Positions 33,390 to 44,197 of a stretch of DNA of 64,000 nucleotides are shown here, one piece after another. A program made the translations under genes and the position numbers. The stretch covers positions 682,001 through 746,000 of the forward strand of contig JBAIAA010000604.1 of NCBI GenBank assembly GCA_037893245.1, in the 5' to 3' direction. The DNA is from Crossaster papposus (lineage: Eukaryota; Echinodermata; Asteroidea; Velatida; Solasteridae). Numbering within the stretch: position 1 is the stretch's first letter; each line of letters begins with the position of its first letter. Below the pieces are notes generated by a model, which saw only the letters and a program-made list of their open reading frames with translations, had not been told where the DNA came from and made no database searches.

Positions 33390-33777
33390 AGGTAGGATAC
33401 ACCATTTGCAGATATTGAAAAATATTTACAACCAACTTATTAAAAAATATCTTACTCATTTGAAAGTAAATAATGATTCTAGGCATCCAGCAAAATGATT
33501 GCGCGACATGTAGATATCCTGTAATTATTTTCAAAAGTTTTATTTTATAAGGAAGAATTCGCGATCGCCGATTGGCGAACGTATAAACAACCAATTAAGA
33601 TAACTATAAACTGCTCGATGCCGGTTGAAAACAAACGCTTTTTTTTCGTGCTTTTCTCGGCATCCATGATTGTAAAACTTTGGACAGGTCAGTTAAACGA
33701 TCTTTACTATAAAATATAACCCCCCAAATCCACCCATTCATGATAATTCAAGCAATTACCAATAGTGTATCCTAGCT
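33390..33777. mobile_element. TTAA-flanked MITE, 388 bp (reference copy)
   Basis: Ends AGGTAGGATACACCATT and GTGTATCCTAGCT, with TTAA at 33386-33389 and 33778-33781. The interior (CATCCAGCAAAATGATTGCG, CGTGCTTTTCTCGGCAT) recurs at 29356-29735, 57738-58077 and 63719-63850, so at least four copies are in the window. Confidence 0.78.
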
Positions 33778-33919
33778 TTAAGATGTAAAGCAGGAGGTCA
33801 CGCTATCAAGTGCGACACTAGGGAATTAAGGGCATGATGTGATTTTTGTGTTTAAAGCAGACAGGGTCATCATTTGCAGGATGTGATTTCAACAAAAGAT
33901 TTCCAAAATCGCATCCAAA

Positions 33920-34080
33920 CACTGTGAGCCCCGAAGTAGGGAAAAGCTTTTGTTGGAACAAAAAACGTGAAAAGTAAATAATAAGCCCCATTTTTTTGTA
34001 ATATGTGAAAAAAAAACCTATTGTATTTTTCACGTTTTTCGTTCCAACAAAAGGTTTTTACGTCTTTGGGCTTCACAGTG
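33920..34080. mobile_element. Hairpin MITE with CACTGTGA ends
   Basis: CACTGTGAGCCCCGAAG and its inverse enclose arms with GTTGGAACAAAAAACGTG. 161 bp, nearly self-complementary. It interrupts another dispersed repeat (GATGTGATTT/AAATTCACA-rich), parts of which continue to about 34280 and recur near 36120-36400. Confidence 0.7.
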
Positions 34081-34345
34081 AAATGCTCCAAATTCACATT
34101 CTCTTCCGAATTTAGATCCTGGATTATTGTCGTTATTTAAATCCAAATTCACACCCACTGGATTGTGAATTTGGATTTTAATGACTTAATCCACGATGTG
34201 AATTTGGAATAAGAGGTGAATTTAAAGCATTTGGCATGTTGGGATGTGATTTTGGAATTTTTTATTTTTTGTTTATCACATCCTGCTCATAATCATGTTC
34301 GTTTTGAATGCAATGTCACAGCATGCCCTTTCCCAGTGTGAGTCC

Positions 34346-34587
34346 TGGAGCCAATTTCATGGAGCTGCTAAGCACAACAACTTGCTGAGCACCAAAACAG
34401 TCTTGCTTAGTAATTATACTGACAAGTTACCAGCCAAAACTCCACGTGTTTGTCATGCGAACCAGCTGAATACCAGTAACAAACAATACATCACCTGAAC
34501 ATTTGGCCGGTAACCCTGTTTTTGCCAAGAAGAAATGTTCATGCTAAGCAAATTTGTGTGCTTAGCAGCTCTATGAAATTGGTCCCT
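34346..34587. mobile_element. MITE with GCCAATTTCATGGAGCTGCT ends, copy 1
   Basis: The inverted ends contain GCCAATTTCAT-GAGCTGCTAAGCA. A second copy is at 45018-45260. ~242 bp, no coding capacity. Intron 5. Confidence 0.72.
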
Positions 34588-34715
34588 GCTAAACAAGAAA
34601 GAATATAAGAATTCTTCTCTCACAAGCTTATGAACAGCACTGCAGTATTGATTTCAAAACTAAGGTCGATGACGGGCAATTAACACCTAATATATTTCTG
34701 TTTTTCTTTTCACAG

Positions 34716-34856
34716 ATGAGAAGCCAGGCATGTGCCCAATGCCCGACCCTGATGTAGGTGGGATTTGTGTGGAGGCGTGCAGTGGAGACAGTGATTGCCA
34801 AGGACCTCATAAGTGCTGCAGTAACGGTTGTGGCCGCTCTTGTCAAGCACCCAATC
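34716..34856 (+). CDS. Multi-WAP protein, exon 6: WAP domain 2
   Basis: Acceptor TTTTCACAG, donor AATC/GTATGT, phase 1-1, 47 codons. A complete eight-cysteine WAP core (KPGMCPMPDPDVGGICVEAC ... DSDC ... HKCCSNGCGRSC). It is nearly identical to exons 7, 14 and 15, so these four form one recently multiplied subfamily. Confidence 0.9.
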
Positions 34857-34983
34857 GTATGTTAAAATAAAATATTAATAAATACCTTGAAAAGTTATAG
34901 CTTCTGATCATGATTGGAACATGTGATAGAAAGATCATGCAGTTTCAGGATTAAGCGATTAAATATAACTCCTTAACCAGCAG

Positions 34984-35344
34984 GGAAGTGCCTTGGCCTC
35001 GTGGTCTGGAGCATTGAATTCGCCGTATGTAGGTAAAGCTGCAGGTTGTGGGTTCAAGTCCGCCCCAGGGCTATGATGCGTGTGCCCTTGGGCAAGGCAC
35101 TTTGTCACTTATTGCTTCTCTACTCTCCACCCAGGTGTAAAATAGATACTTGTGAGGGCGCAGTTGGTTGTTATTAGCTGCTTTAATTGCGCTGAAAATG
35201 GCAGCATTGTGCTGTATACTCCCAAGGGAGCTGAGATGGTATTTGGAATTTGTAAGGGGGCCCAATGCTCGGGTAATAATGATACAGCGCATAGGGACTT
35301 TACGGTGATATGCGCTATAAGGTTTATTATTATTATTATTATTC
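34984..35344 (+). mobile_element. tRNA-derived SINE with (ATT)n tail
   Basis: The head has a B-box-like GGTTGTGGGTTCAAGTCC. The body contains CCCTTGGGCAAGGCACTTTG and a 3' GCGCTATAAGG-(TTA)n tail (35320-35344). The same family is at 40453-40819 on the minus strand. Intron 6. Confidence 0.82.
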
Positions 35345-36922
35345 ATTAATCAAGCATCATGTAAAGCCAATGATTGGCCAAATAATACAACAGTCCTACA
35401 TGTAAACTTGTAACAATACAGCAGTAGGAGTACGTAAATAAAGCATGTGTCAAATCTTGATACTGCGCGCGCTGTGTGTAAGCGCATACATTTTTCAAGA
35501 GCACTAGTCAAAAGTCATATGTGACTCGCTCCTACAAAACCCGACATAAGTCGCACAGGCTATTTCGAGATACAGCTCGTCAAAGTTAAAATGGGGTGAA
35601 ATATCTGGCGGACATCATTTTTTGTTTTCGTAAATTTTTTATTCTTTAATATACTTTAACCTTAAACAAAATCAACTTTATTGATGAGATCGAGAAAGTA
35701 CAAAAATCATGCATTTATTGAAGCAAACTGTGTCCTAAAAGTGGTAATTTATCTCCCAAATACATTGAAATAAAATCCTCATAAAATTGGAAGTACATGC
35801 ATGTACTTTGTATGGTATAAAGGTGGTTTTGGTACCAAATGAAAGCTGAAGATGTGTACTAAATGGAAATAACAATAATTATCTCACTTTTCAACAAAAA
35901 ACACAATATGTCTGGTTTTGTGGAAGCAGGTGATATATACACCACATTTCCATGTGGCCAAGGATCAAGCCCAATTTTACAAACAAAGATACTGACAAGG
36001 TCCGCCTTGCCAATTTCTTTGTTCACTTTGAAATTAATCAGTTTTCTTTGTGGTTTATTTGTTTATTATAAGTTAAAAAGTCGTATCGTCATTGAATGAT
36101 GCCTACAATGTCGCTTCCAAGATTGTATCGTAAAATTGGTGTTCATTTCAACAAAATATTTTTAAAATCACATCTTAATGCTCCAATTTTACATCTTTAG
36201 TCAAAATTCAAATCATGGGTCAAGTCATTAAAATGCTAATTCACATCCACTCGATTCACACCCTATTAACCCAGAACGTGAATTTGCACCGAAGAAGTGA
36301 ATTTGGAGCCTTATAGATGTGATTTTAGAAATTATTGTTGAAATCAAATCCTGTTGCTGGCCAGGTCCGCGTTGATTGCAAAATCACGCTGTGCCCTTTT
36401 CTAGTGCGGGTATCAATGAAAGCTTCTCCTGAAAGCCAGCAGAAGTCCTACTTTTATCTGGATTTTGTCCTCAAAAGTTCTACTTTTCTCTTATTTTCAC
36501 CTTGGTCTCTTTGAAAGCCTGTATGTGACCTGTCGCCACAAAATGAGAGTAAAGTCAAACGATGTGATTTGGAGATACGGAGATGAATTGATGATGGGGT
36601 GGTCAATTTTGAGATTTTGTGTAATTTGGAAAGCCTATAAGTCCTCCTCTACATATTCCCATAATTTGGGTGCGATCAGATAATCGAAAACCTTTTAAAT
36701 TATGCCAGCAGAATTAAGTCCTAAACTTTTATCCTGATTTTGTCCTCAAAAGTTCTACTATTCTCTTAGTTTTCACCTTAGTTTCTTTGAAAGCCTGTAT
36801 ACATCTGTGATTTCTATTAAAGAAAAGAAAAAATTGTATGAGTGAAAAGCAAAACATATATGTTACAATTTAATTTAATTTAATTTAATTTAATTTTTTT
36901 TAATTTTATTTTATTAAAACAG
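35345..36922 (+). other. Intron 6, distal part
   Basis: Contains partial TGTGACC-family ends at about 35519 and 36526 (without clear right ends), a decayed repeat rich in TGTGATTT/AATTCACA, and (TTTAA)n just before exon 7. No exon recognised. Confidence 0.5.
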
Positions 36923-37066
36923 ATGTGAAGCCAGGCATGTGCCCGATGCCCGGCCCTGATGTTGGTGGGATTTGTGTCGAGGAGTGCAGTGGAGACGGTG
37001 ACTGCCAAGGACCTCATAAGTGCTGCAGTAACGGTTGTGGCCGCTCTTGCCAAATACCTGTCCCAC
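36923..37066 (+). CDS. Multi-WAP protein, exon 7: WAP domain 3
   Basis: Acceptor AAAACAG (weak pyrimidine tract because of an upstream TTTAA repeat), donor CCAC/GTATGT, phase 1-1, 48 codons. Complete WAP core with CPMPGPDVGGICVEEC, GDGDC, HKCCSNGCGRSC, then QIPVP. Confidence 0.88.
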
Positions 37067-37090
37067 GTATGTTTATAAAGGAATAATATA

Positions 37091-37529
37091 TATGACCCGC
37101 TCCAGGAAAAGGTGACATAAGTCGCGCTAGGCATTTATGAGTAATGGCCTGTCAAAGTTAAAAGGGTAAATTTTTTTGTCAAAATTAGATTTTCATTTTT
37201 TGTCTTAAATGACATCTTTAATATCCAAAGTTTCAGATTTAATTAACAAAAAGCTGGAATTCGATAACTAAAGTGAAACAAAACCTTTTAAGAGTGCACG
37301 GTACTTTGTTGTGTTTCTAAGCCTGTTTTCTCAGTTGTGTATTTTGAATTCCATGGCACCATTAATATGCAACAATGTCATATCACCGGAATGGGAGGGT
37401 CTACATGTATGGAGCTGAACTACATTGTATGTACCAAATGAAAGCTTATATCCTGGACTTTTTAATCGTGTACATAACTCTATTTTTAGTTTTTGTGAAT
37501 TATGTTACCTTTGCCTGGAGCGGGTCACA
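37091..37529. mobile_element. TGTGACC-family MITE in intron 7
   Basis: Left end TATGACCCGCTCCAGGAAAA, right end (inverted) TTGCCTGGAGCGGGTCACA followed by TA. The interior contains ACCAAATGAAAGCTTATATC. It begins 25 bp after the exon 7 donor. Confidence 0.75.
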
Positions 37530-38128
37530 TATACATGTAGACTATGCACAAGTAGACTTATTCAATGTTTGACACAATGTGACATTTTAATTTGAATGCC
37601 AAATTTGTTTATTAGAATCGTTGCAAAATAAAGTTGCATGTTTTTGGATTGTAATACAACAATCTATTTAGTTAATTGAATGTTGATCTAAAACGTGCAT
37701 CCACATTTGTGCGAAAAATAAGTGATTCGTCATCAATTTAGCTGACAAATCTATTAACCCTTACTCCCCAGGGTGTGTGCAAAATCATATTGATTTTGAA
37801 GGATTCAGGAGGGTTAAACTGACCGGGAAAACCTAAAGATTTTGTCTTCAACATGCTTATTTGAAACGAAGCTTCCGTGTCAACTTTTCGTGCACTAGTT
37901 CCACGATTGCATCCTTAAAGTGCATGCAAAGTACTGGTAGACTAGCGCACGGGAAACCAGTGCGCTTGTCTGGTACGCATGCGTCTTGTGTGTGAATCAT
38001 CGCATGCGCGCTTGGAATACTGCAAAAATAACAACTAGCACGTGATGGTGAATGGACCAGTGCAAATTGGACTCTAGATCATGAGTATGTGTGAAGTATA
38101 TTTATATCCCTTTCGGTCGTTTGCCAAA

Positions 38129-38216
38129 CCCCAGCTTGTCTCTGTCTTTGGCTTTGTTTGTGCAGTTTGGCAATGGTGATGGAGCCAGAGATGGAGCCTA
38201 AGCTGGGGTTTAGAAA
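38129..38216. repeat. Short inverted repeat upstream of exon 8
   Basis: AAACCCCAGCTT and AAGCTGGGGTTT enclose ~60 bp with TCTTTGGCT-like interior. Probably a small MITE. Confidence 0.55.
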
Positions 38217-38298
38217 ACAGCCTTGGACAGGTTATAACTGATATAAATGCCATGTGCAACAATCTCTTCTTTTCCCATGATCTTTTGAACACTGACAG

Positions 38299-38460
38299 CA
38301 TGCCCTCCTGACCAACCCTTCATGAACTGTACCTACAATGACGTCTGCTCGTCTTCGTGTACTGCCCTGCCTAACGCCCGATGTCTGGTGGATCACTGCG
38401 GGTGTAAACCGGTGCACATCACGTCAAATGGCGCCCGGATAAATTGCACAACGGGAGAAA
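38299..38460 (+). CDS. Multi-WAP protein, exon 8: eight-cysteine module A
   Basis: Acceptor CTGACAG, donor AAA/GTAGGT, phase 1-1, 54 codons. Eight cysteines: CPP, MNC, NDVC, SSC, ARC, DHC, GC, INC. It is the module type of exon 4, with CGC in place of CGGC. Potential N-glycosylation sites NCT occur twice. Paired with exon 16 (about 10 base differences and a 6-bp indel); first member of the A-B-C-acidic WAP block. Confidence 0.86.
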
Positions 38461-38519
38461 GTAGGTGTCACTCCCAATCTTATAAGCTTGACAAATTGAT
38501 CTGGGTGTAAATGGCAATT

Positions 38520-38697
38520 AAGTGTGTACAAGCACTCGTCTCTCACCAATGTGGCCCGGGTTCGATTTCTGGCTCGGGATCTTATGTGAGTATAGGGTTA
38601 GTCGTTGATTCTCTGCTGTGCCTCTGATTTCTCCGGGTTCTCCGGTTTTTCTCACTTTGCAAAAATCAATATTTACAATCTTTGGCTGTGCTCCGTG
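38520..38697 (+). mobile_element. tRNA-derived SINE fragment
   Basis: AAGCACTCGTCTCTCACCAA, then a B-box-like GGGTTCGATTTCTGGC and a TCTCCGGGTTCTCCGG body. The A-box half is degraded. Intron 8. Confidence 0.65.
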
Positions 38698-38710
38698 GTC
38701 ACATAATGAC

Positions 38711-39108
38711 GTGACCTGCTCCAGGAAAAGGTTACATAAGTCGCGCTATGCATTTATGAGTAATTGCCTGTTAAAGTTAATAGGGTGAATATTTTTTGTC
38801 TTAAATGACATCTTTAATTTCCAAAGGTTCGGAATTTGATAAATAAAGTGAAACAAAACCTTTTATAGAGTGCATAATTCCAATGTATTGTCTTAGTTTT
38901 GTTGTGTTTCGAAGCCTGTTTTCTCAGATGCATGTATGCATGTTGAATTTCATGGAACCATTAATATGCAAAAGCGTCATATCACCGGAACGGGAGGGGC
39001 TATGGAGCTGTACAATGTACCAAATGAAAGCTTATATCCTGGCCTTTTTAATCATGTACATAACTCTATTTTTGCGACTTATGTCACCTTTTCCTGGAGC
39101 GCGTCACA
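38711..39108. mobile_element. TGTGACC-family MITE in intron 8 (first)
   Basis: GTGACCTGCTCCAGGAAAAG at the left and, inverted, CTTTTCCTGGAGCGCGTCACA at the right. Interior close to the 37091 copy (CAAATGAAAGCTTATATCCTG). Confidence 0.75.
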
Positions 39109-39661
39109 TATGGGTTGTATGGCCAGCTTCCAGAGGCACCTTTACGTACCATCGACTCGACCACGTGTATAGCCTCGATCGTCCTTAACAATTCAGCATC
39201 CCAGCTGTAAAGATGATAAGCCTTCCCAATTATTATTATTATTAATTCTCTCCTGATGTTTTCTTTCATTCTCTCAATTGTGTCAGGGTTGTCCTATCCT
39301 TATAAGTAGTTTGGGGATGGGCAGGGGGGCCATGGGTTGTCCGTACTCAAAATTAGCCGGTCCCTTGGAAGGTACTCAAGAGTGCTGTTTCTACAAGTAA
39401 GGGGGTAAACCATCTTGTTAAAGCTCAGCTATGCCCCCCCCCCCCCCCCCTAAAAAATGATGCACTTCTCACTGTTCAAACCGCCCTTTTGAGTACCTGA
39501 AATTATGACAAAACAAAAAGTGTCAGTTTTTCTCTGGACCATCCACTATATCGCTAGTATTTGTATGCAAGAATTAAGGCATTCAACTCATTGACTGAGT
39601 CACTGACTTAATTTGCAAGTGATTCAATCAGCGCGAGGACAGTCTTCAGGTGTAGCATATA

Positions 39662-40081
39662 TGTGACCTGGCACCACGAAATGAGCGGAAAGTCGCACAT
39701 GGCCAAAACGAGTTATTGGCCGAAACGTCAATTTTTCAAGTGGGATGTCGGCTTCGAGTTGTTAACTTTTTTACATGCAAAATACCCTTCTTTGTCATAT
39801 CCCAAAATTGTCTAGCTCAAGCAAAACTCTGTTTGTTTTTGTGGCTGAATTGCACTGAGTGATAGTATAGTTGGCACGGTTCACAGACTTTGAACTCCGT
39901 TTTCTCAAAACAAGGGAGCATGACTTCAGCAATTGCAAAATAGTATAGCGGTGGCTAAGAATAAGCTACAGCAACACACAATACATCATTTGAAAGCTGA
40001 AGACTTCTTCCTTCTAGAAATGTAATAATATCAATTGTTTTATTTTGCGACTTTCCACCCATTTCGTGGTGCCAGGTCACA
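39662..40081. mobile_element. TGTGACC-family MITE in intron 8 (second)
   Basis: TGTGACCTGGCACCACGAAAT and its inverse at 40061-40081, with TA on both sides. Different interior from the previous copy. It ends ~160 bp before exon 9. Confidence 0.8.
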
Positions 40082-40242
40082 TATGTAGGACTTGAGTATT
40101 TTGTTTGTTTTTTTAAATAAAATTTTCTCCACTTTGGACTGTGCCCATTTCGTCTCATTTTGCCGAAATGCCTCGCATTTGGTATGTAAAAAATATCCTG
40201 TTATCCCATCGATTTTCCATCTTTTCTGTTGTTGTGTTTCAG

Positions 40243-40413
40243 TCATGCGATGTCCTCCAGGTGTTGAGATGGTCAACTGTCTGCTCAACCCGTGTGATAT
40301 TGCCGTATGCACTGCTGATCCCATGGCCCAGTGTTTCAGCGTGTACTGTGGGGGCTGTAAGGCAGTATTTCTCAATGCCCAGGGGGAACATGTCAACTGC
40401 ACGTCTGGTGATG
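40243..40413 (+). CDS. Multi-WAP protein, exon 9: eight-cysteine module B
   Basis: Acceptor GTTTCAG, donor GATG/GTATGT, phase 1-1, 57 codons. Canonical form of the module: CPPG, VNC, NPC, AVC, AQC, VYC, GGC, VNC with the CGGC signature. NCT near the end is a possible glycosylation site. Exon 17 differs at only 4 of 171 bases. Confidence 0.9.
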
Positions 40414-40452
40414 GTATGTAAAGTATAGAAGGTGACCCACAAAAAAACGGAC

Positions 40453-40819
40453 AATAATAATAATAATATTGCGTATTTATATAGCGCACATATCCACCCT
40501 GACAGATGATTAAGGCGCTTCACATTATTACCCCGGTCATTGGGCTCATAAAACATTCAAATACTATCTCGGCTCCCTGGGGAGTAGGCAGCTCGACGCT
40601 GCCATTTCGGCGCAAAGCAGCTAAATCCACAACAATAACCATCTCTGCCCCTCACAGGTACCCATTTTACTCATGGGTGGAGAGAAGCAATGAGTGACAA
40701 AGTGCCTTGCCCAAGGGCACATGCACACTAGTCCCAGGCCGGACTTAAACCCACAACCTGCAGCTTTCCCGACAGACCACAATTTCAATGCTCCAGACCA
40801 CGAGGCCATGGCACTGCAC
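40453..40819 (-). mobile_element. tRNA-derived SINE, minus strand
   Basis: Reverse-strand copy of the family at 34984-35344: head with GGTTGTGGGTTTAAGTCCGG, body CCCTTGGGCAAGGCACTTTG, tail (ATT)n at 40453-40470. It lies near the start of intron 9, absent from the paralogous intron 17. Confidence 0.82.
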
Positions 40820-41492
40820 AAGGAGTTTAGAACGAAGACCCCTCTTATCTTAATCCAATTAGCGCCCTAGCTCTCCACCATAGAGAATGCACTGCGCCCA
40901 CCCGCGGCGTTTACGACCAACAAAGGAAGGCCGGCCGTGCACAGAGATGGCCACCGTGTTTTCACTGGTAACCTAACGACTCTCCAAAAGCTGAACCAGT
41001 GAACTGCTCGTTACTGTAAGGACATAAAGCTGAAATTGTAACGTAAACTTTTATATAATAATACATTTTTCAAAGATTTTCAAAGGCTGAAAAATAACCA
41101 AAGCAGACAATGTCGACATGAGCAAAATGGTGATACATGTTGCACTGCGAGCCAGGTAGAGACAATTGGTGAAATGTGCGTTCTAAAAAACAATCCAACG
41201 CGACTGGAATTTCCCGAGTTTCCCGGCGGGGCCACGGTGGCGCGTAATCTGATTTAGTCATTAGCGCTTTGTTTACTGAGCGAGCCTTGCAGTCGTAAAG
41301 CTCCTATTTGTGGCCTTCTGTGTCTCCTTTTATCTTAGGTTGTTCTAACTCCTTCTAGTTTATTGCTCCATGAACGGATAAACATACTTCCACTATCCTG
41401 ATGATGCCACAACTACCTACATCAATGGATGAAGAATCTCTCTAGAAGAAAATGATACCAATTTGGACCTGTAGTTTTAGCTCCAGACCCTA

Positions 41493-41617
41493 TTTTGTGA
41501 AGCAAATTCCGAGGTCCTTTCGCACCGACAAATAACTAAACTGCGCCCGCGAATTTAACATGACTTGGTTTAGTTATTTTTGGAGCGAAAAGGACCTGTG
41601 ACTTTTGCTTCATAAAA
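41493..41617. mobile_element. Hairpin MITE in the nested cluster
   Basis: TTTTGTGAAGCAAA, GGTCCTTTCGC and AAATAACTAAAC reappear inverted as GTTTAGTTATTTTTGGAGCG, AAAGGACC and TTTTGCTTCATAAAA. ~125 bp. Confidence 0.65.
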
Positions 41618-41939
41618 TGTGACCTGTCATCTCAAAATGAGCGTAAAGTCGCACGGAGTGATTTCCCAGTACGGCCAGTCAAAGTCAAAATTTGAAGGGG
41701 TGGTCGATTTTGAGATTATATGGTTTTTTTAAAGACTAAATCTCCAACAATCAATTCCCAATTTTTCAGGACGATCAGATAACAAAAAAAGTTTTTGAGA
41801 CAATTTTGACTATGCCTTTCTATGGGCGTTCACACAATGTCTCGCAAGAAATGCCCGTTTTCTCATAATCTCTGTATTTAGACTCCAGACTAAAAAAAAA
41901 AATTTTAACAAAAATTGAGTATCAAACCTCCAAGTGTTA

Positions 41940-42908
41940 CCGTAATTTCCTGCGGTAAAGACGCGGCTTATCTGACTTTCTAGACCACAAAAACATCGCC
42001 GCGCCTTATCTTTCAGTGCGCCGTATATGATGTCGCTTGAGTTCAAAGTGATGGTCTTTGTGTGAAGAATTCTTTGAACGCCGCAGTCTTACTCAATAAT
42101 GCGGTCAACCAATTAGCCCAACTCTCCGGACATTGTGACCGTATTTCCATTAACAATGCCGCGATGTGTTGATCCCCCTACGACCGTATACATGTATGTG
42201 ATTTAGCACTCGGCAGCGTGCGTAGTCTTGTTTGCAAGATGTTTTTCGCGATGCGGGGCGCCCTCTAACGTACGCCATAGACCACGCGCGAATTACCGCA
42301 TCGGCGGCCTACGCGCGCTGCATATACCGCGATTAAGATCGTCTTGCAAACAAGACTACAGCGTGCGCTGCATGACGCGTACAACAGCGATAAAAAGCTG
42401 GCCCGTACTATGTGGCCTTTTTCTAAACGTTTTTTCGTCTACGTTCCGGCTTCATGCAATTCACCATCCGAACTACACAGCGCGGAGCATTCACAACGAC
42501 TGGAAAAAAGACTAGGGGGTGTCGCAATTAGGGATACCATGCACGCGATCGCTGCATGTGATGTACATGTGCATGCAGTTTATACTGCAGTGATACATGA
42601 TATGTATCGGCAAACCTCGTGCGATATTGTGACTACTGGTTTGAAGTTTTCATACATTGTTTGCGTGCCAGATAAACTCAAGTACTCAGCAAATTCTTGC
42701 TTGGAATAGTGGGATCCTTCTAAGGCAACAAAATGACCCCTTTGTGGCGATGTACCTACACCGGGTGGCGTCTGGTGTTCTTTTGGGTGCGTTCAAGCAT
42801 GCGCCTTATTCGGCAGTGCGCTTTATCTGTTGACGTTTGAAATTGTTTTGGGTGATTTTAGGCACCTGCGCCTTAACCGCCGTGCGGCTTTACCGCAGGA
42901 AATTACGG
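41940..42908. mobile_element. pogo-like (Tc1/mariner) non-autonomous element
   Basis: The inverted ends CCGTAATTTCCTGCGGTAAAG are 21 bp perfect, followed by CGCGGCTTA-like subterminal repeats. TA on both sides (41938-41939, 42909-42910). 969 bp, no intact transposase; open frames inside are short. Confidence 0.78.
42222..42358. mobile_element. hAT-like MITE with 8-bp target duplication
   Basis: The inverted ends GTAGTCTTGTTTGCAAGA enclose 137 bp. CAGCGTGC occurs on both sides (42214-42221, 42359-42366), an 8-bp duplication typical of hAT. Innermost member of the nest. Confidence 0.75.
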
Positions 42909-43098
42909 TATATACCATTGAAAAGCTCTGTTTCCACAGAATTTAGAAATACCCATATCTCAATTTTTGATTTTGCCGACTTTACGCCCAAATGAAGATA
43001 TCTTGGTATCACTTTTTTCTTCTAGAAAGATTCTCCATCCATTGGTATAGGTAGTTTAGGCCTTGGGGTAGTGGAAGTATGCTTGTCTGTTGATGCTT

Positions 43099-43106
43099 GT
43101 CTGGTG

Positions 43107-43155
<49 letters not shown>

Positions 43156-43215
43156 GGTGGGGTGGTTTTTTTTTTTTTTTTTTTTTTTGGGGGGGGGGGT
43201 TTTTGGGGGGAGGTA
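43099..43215. repeat. (GTT)n microsatellite with poly-T and poly-G
   Basis: A GTT trinucleotide tract at about 43119-43153 is followed by ~22 T and ~10 G with TTTTT-GGGGGG. About 300 bp upstream of exon 10. Confidence 0.9.
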
Positions 43216-43510
43216 GCCAACCAGGAGGCTCTATTTAATTGATTACAAGGAAGGGGGTGATGATAAAGGTTTCAGAGGGGAAAATCTGTAAACTTTTAGG
43301 TTGGTGGCTGTTTAAATATGCTGGTAGGGCAGAGATGACTTTAAACTTATTACTCCAACTCTTTTCAAATTATTCATTTGTTTCTGACCTTTTTCCTTTC
43401 ATTTTGTTCAAGATACCGGTAACTCTGAGTTAATTGCTCTACCTTAAAATGTCTTTCTTGCAATAATTGTATTATTCACCATTCGGTAATTTCTTTTTTC
43501 TCTGTTGTAG

Positions 43511-43696
43511 CGTCAGTCTGTACACACGGTAAGGTTGTGAATCCTGCAGATACAGCCCAAGCCTGTGCTATGGCCACCTGCCCTGCCAATCCCCGTGCCA
43601 AGTGTGTTGCTAAACAGTGTGTGCAACCCAACTCGCCCCTTGAATGCCCGTATGAGTTCTTTGATGCCCGGGCACGGCCTGTGCAATGCAGTATGG
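43511..43696 (+). CDS. Multi-WAP protein, exon 10: seven-cysteine module C
   Basis: Acceptor GTTGTAG, donor ATGG/GTAAGT, phase 1-1, 62 codons. Reads SVCTHGK, then QAC, ATC, AKC, KQC, LEC, FFDARARPVQC. Aligned to module B it lacks the second cysteine and the CGGC is stretched to CVQPNSPLEC, leaving seven cysteines, an odd number. Exon 18 differs at 3 of 186 bases, all silent, so the odd count is conserved. A 480-bp transposon begins 20 bp after the donor. Confidence 0.87.
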
Positions 43697-43715
43697 GTAA
43701 GTCACAGTGTTCTTA

Positions 43716-44197
43716 CCGTATTTTTGAACGTTGAGGGCGCTGTGCTCACGGTATTGGGGGTATAATTAAAAGTGATTCAAATATAATTCACGTCAGTTTA
43801 CATATTCTTACAGCTCCAAAATCTTAATTTTTCAATATTTCATTTGTTACATAAAAGTAAAGTTACTAAACCACTTCATTAACCAGTTCGCGCCGGGATT
43901 ATTTTAACATCGCCGAGCCGACGGGCGGGATTATTTTTAACGAAACTCGATCCGAAGCGTGTTCAGGCCTATAGTGCTGGGTAGCACACCCACGCATTTC
44001 CGGCCTTGCGCGCTGCTGACATACATTTCCGAACTTGAACTTGGCGTATATATTCGTCATCCGTTTTGAATTTGGGGAAATTTTTGCGTTTATATTCGTC
44101 ATCCGGCGCGAACTGGTTAAACGCGATTTTACCAGTACCTGTGTTGGGTACCCAGAAAATGGCGTCTTACAGCGCCCTCATGCGACCAGGAATACGG
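43716..44197. mobile_element. Host repeat carrying a piggyBac-like MITE, copy 1
   Basis: Imperfect inverted ends CCGTATT...GAGGGCGCTGT bound a repeat whose other copy is inverted at 49361-49837. Removing the inner TTAA element restores contiguity with the other copy. Confidence 0.68.
43883..44116. mobile_element. piggyBac-like TTAA MITE, copy 1
   Basis: The inverted ends CCAGTTCGCGCCGG are flanked by TTAA (43879-43882, 44117-44120). 234 bp. The interior includes CACACCCACGCATTTCCGGC. Other copies: 47657-47900, 49517-49750, a degraded 61925-62130 and a partial one from 63865. Confidence 0.85.

Larger units (their letters stand above)
41391..43082. mobile_element. Outer element of a nested transposon cluster in intron 9
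   Basis: The left arm (CATACTTCCACTATCC, ACTACCTACA, CAATGGATG, TCTAGAAGAAAA, TGATACCAA) is repeated inverted at about 43004-43082, giving ~80-bp imperfect inverted ends. Between them lie a 125-bp hairpin (41493-41617), a TGTGACC-type MITE starting at 41618, a pogo-like element (41940-42908) inside it, and a hAT-like MITE (42222-42358) inside that. Confidence 0.7.

Noticed and set aside
42344-42709. 121-codon frame inside the pogo-like element as a transposase
   Set aside because: No helix-turn-helix or DDE motif; it crosses the border of a nested MITE.
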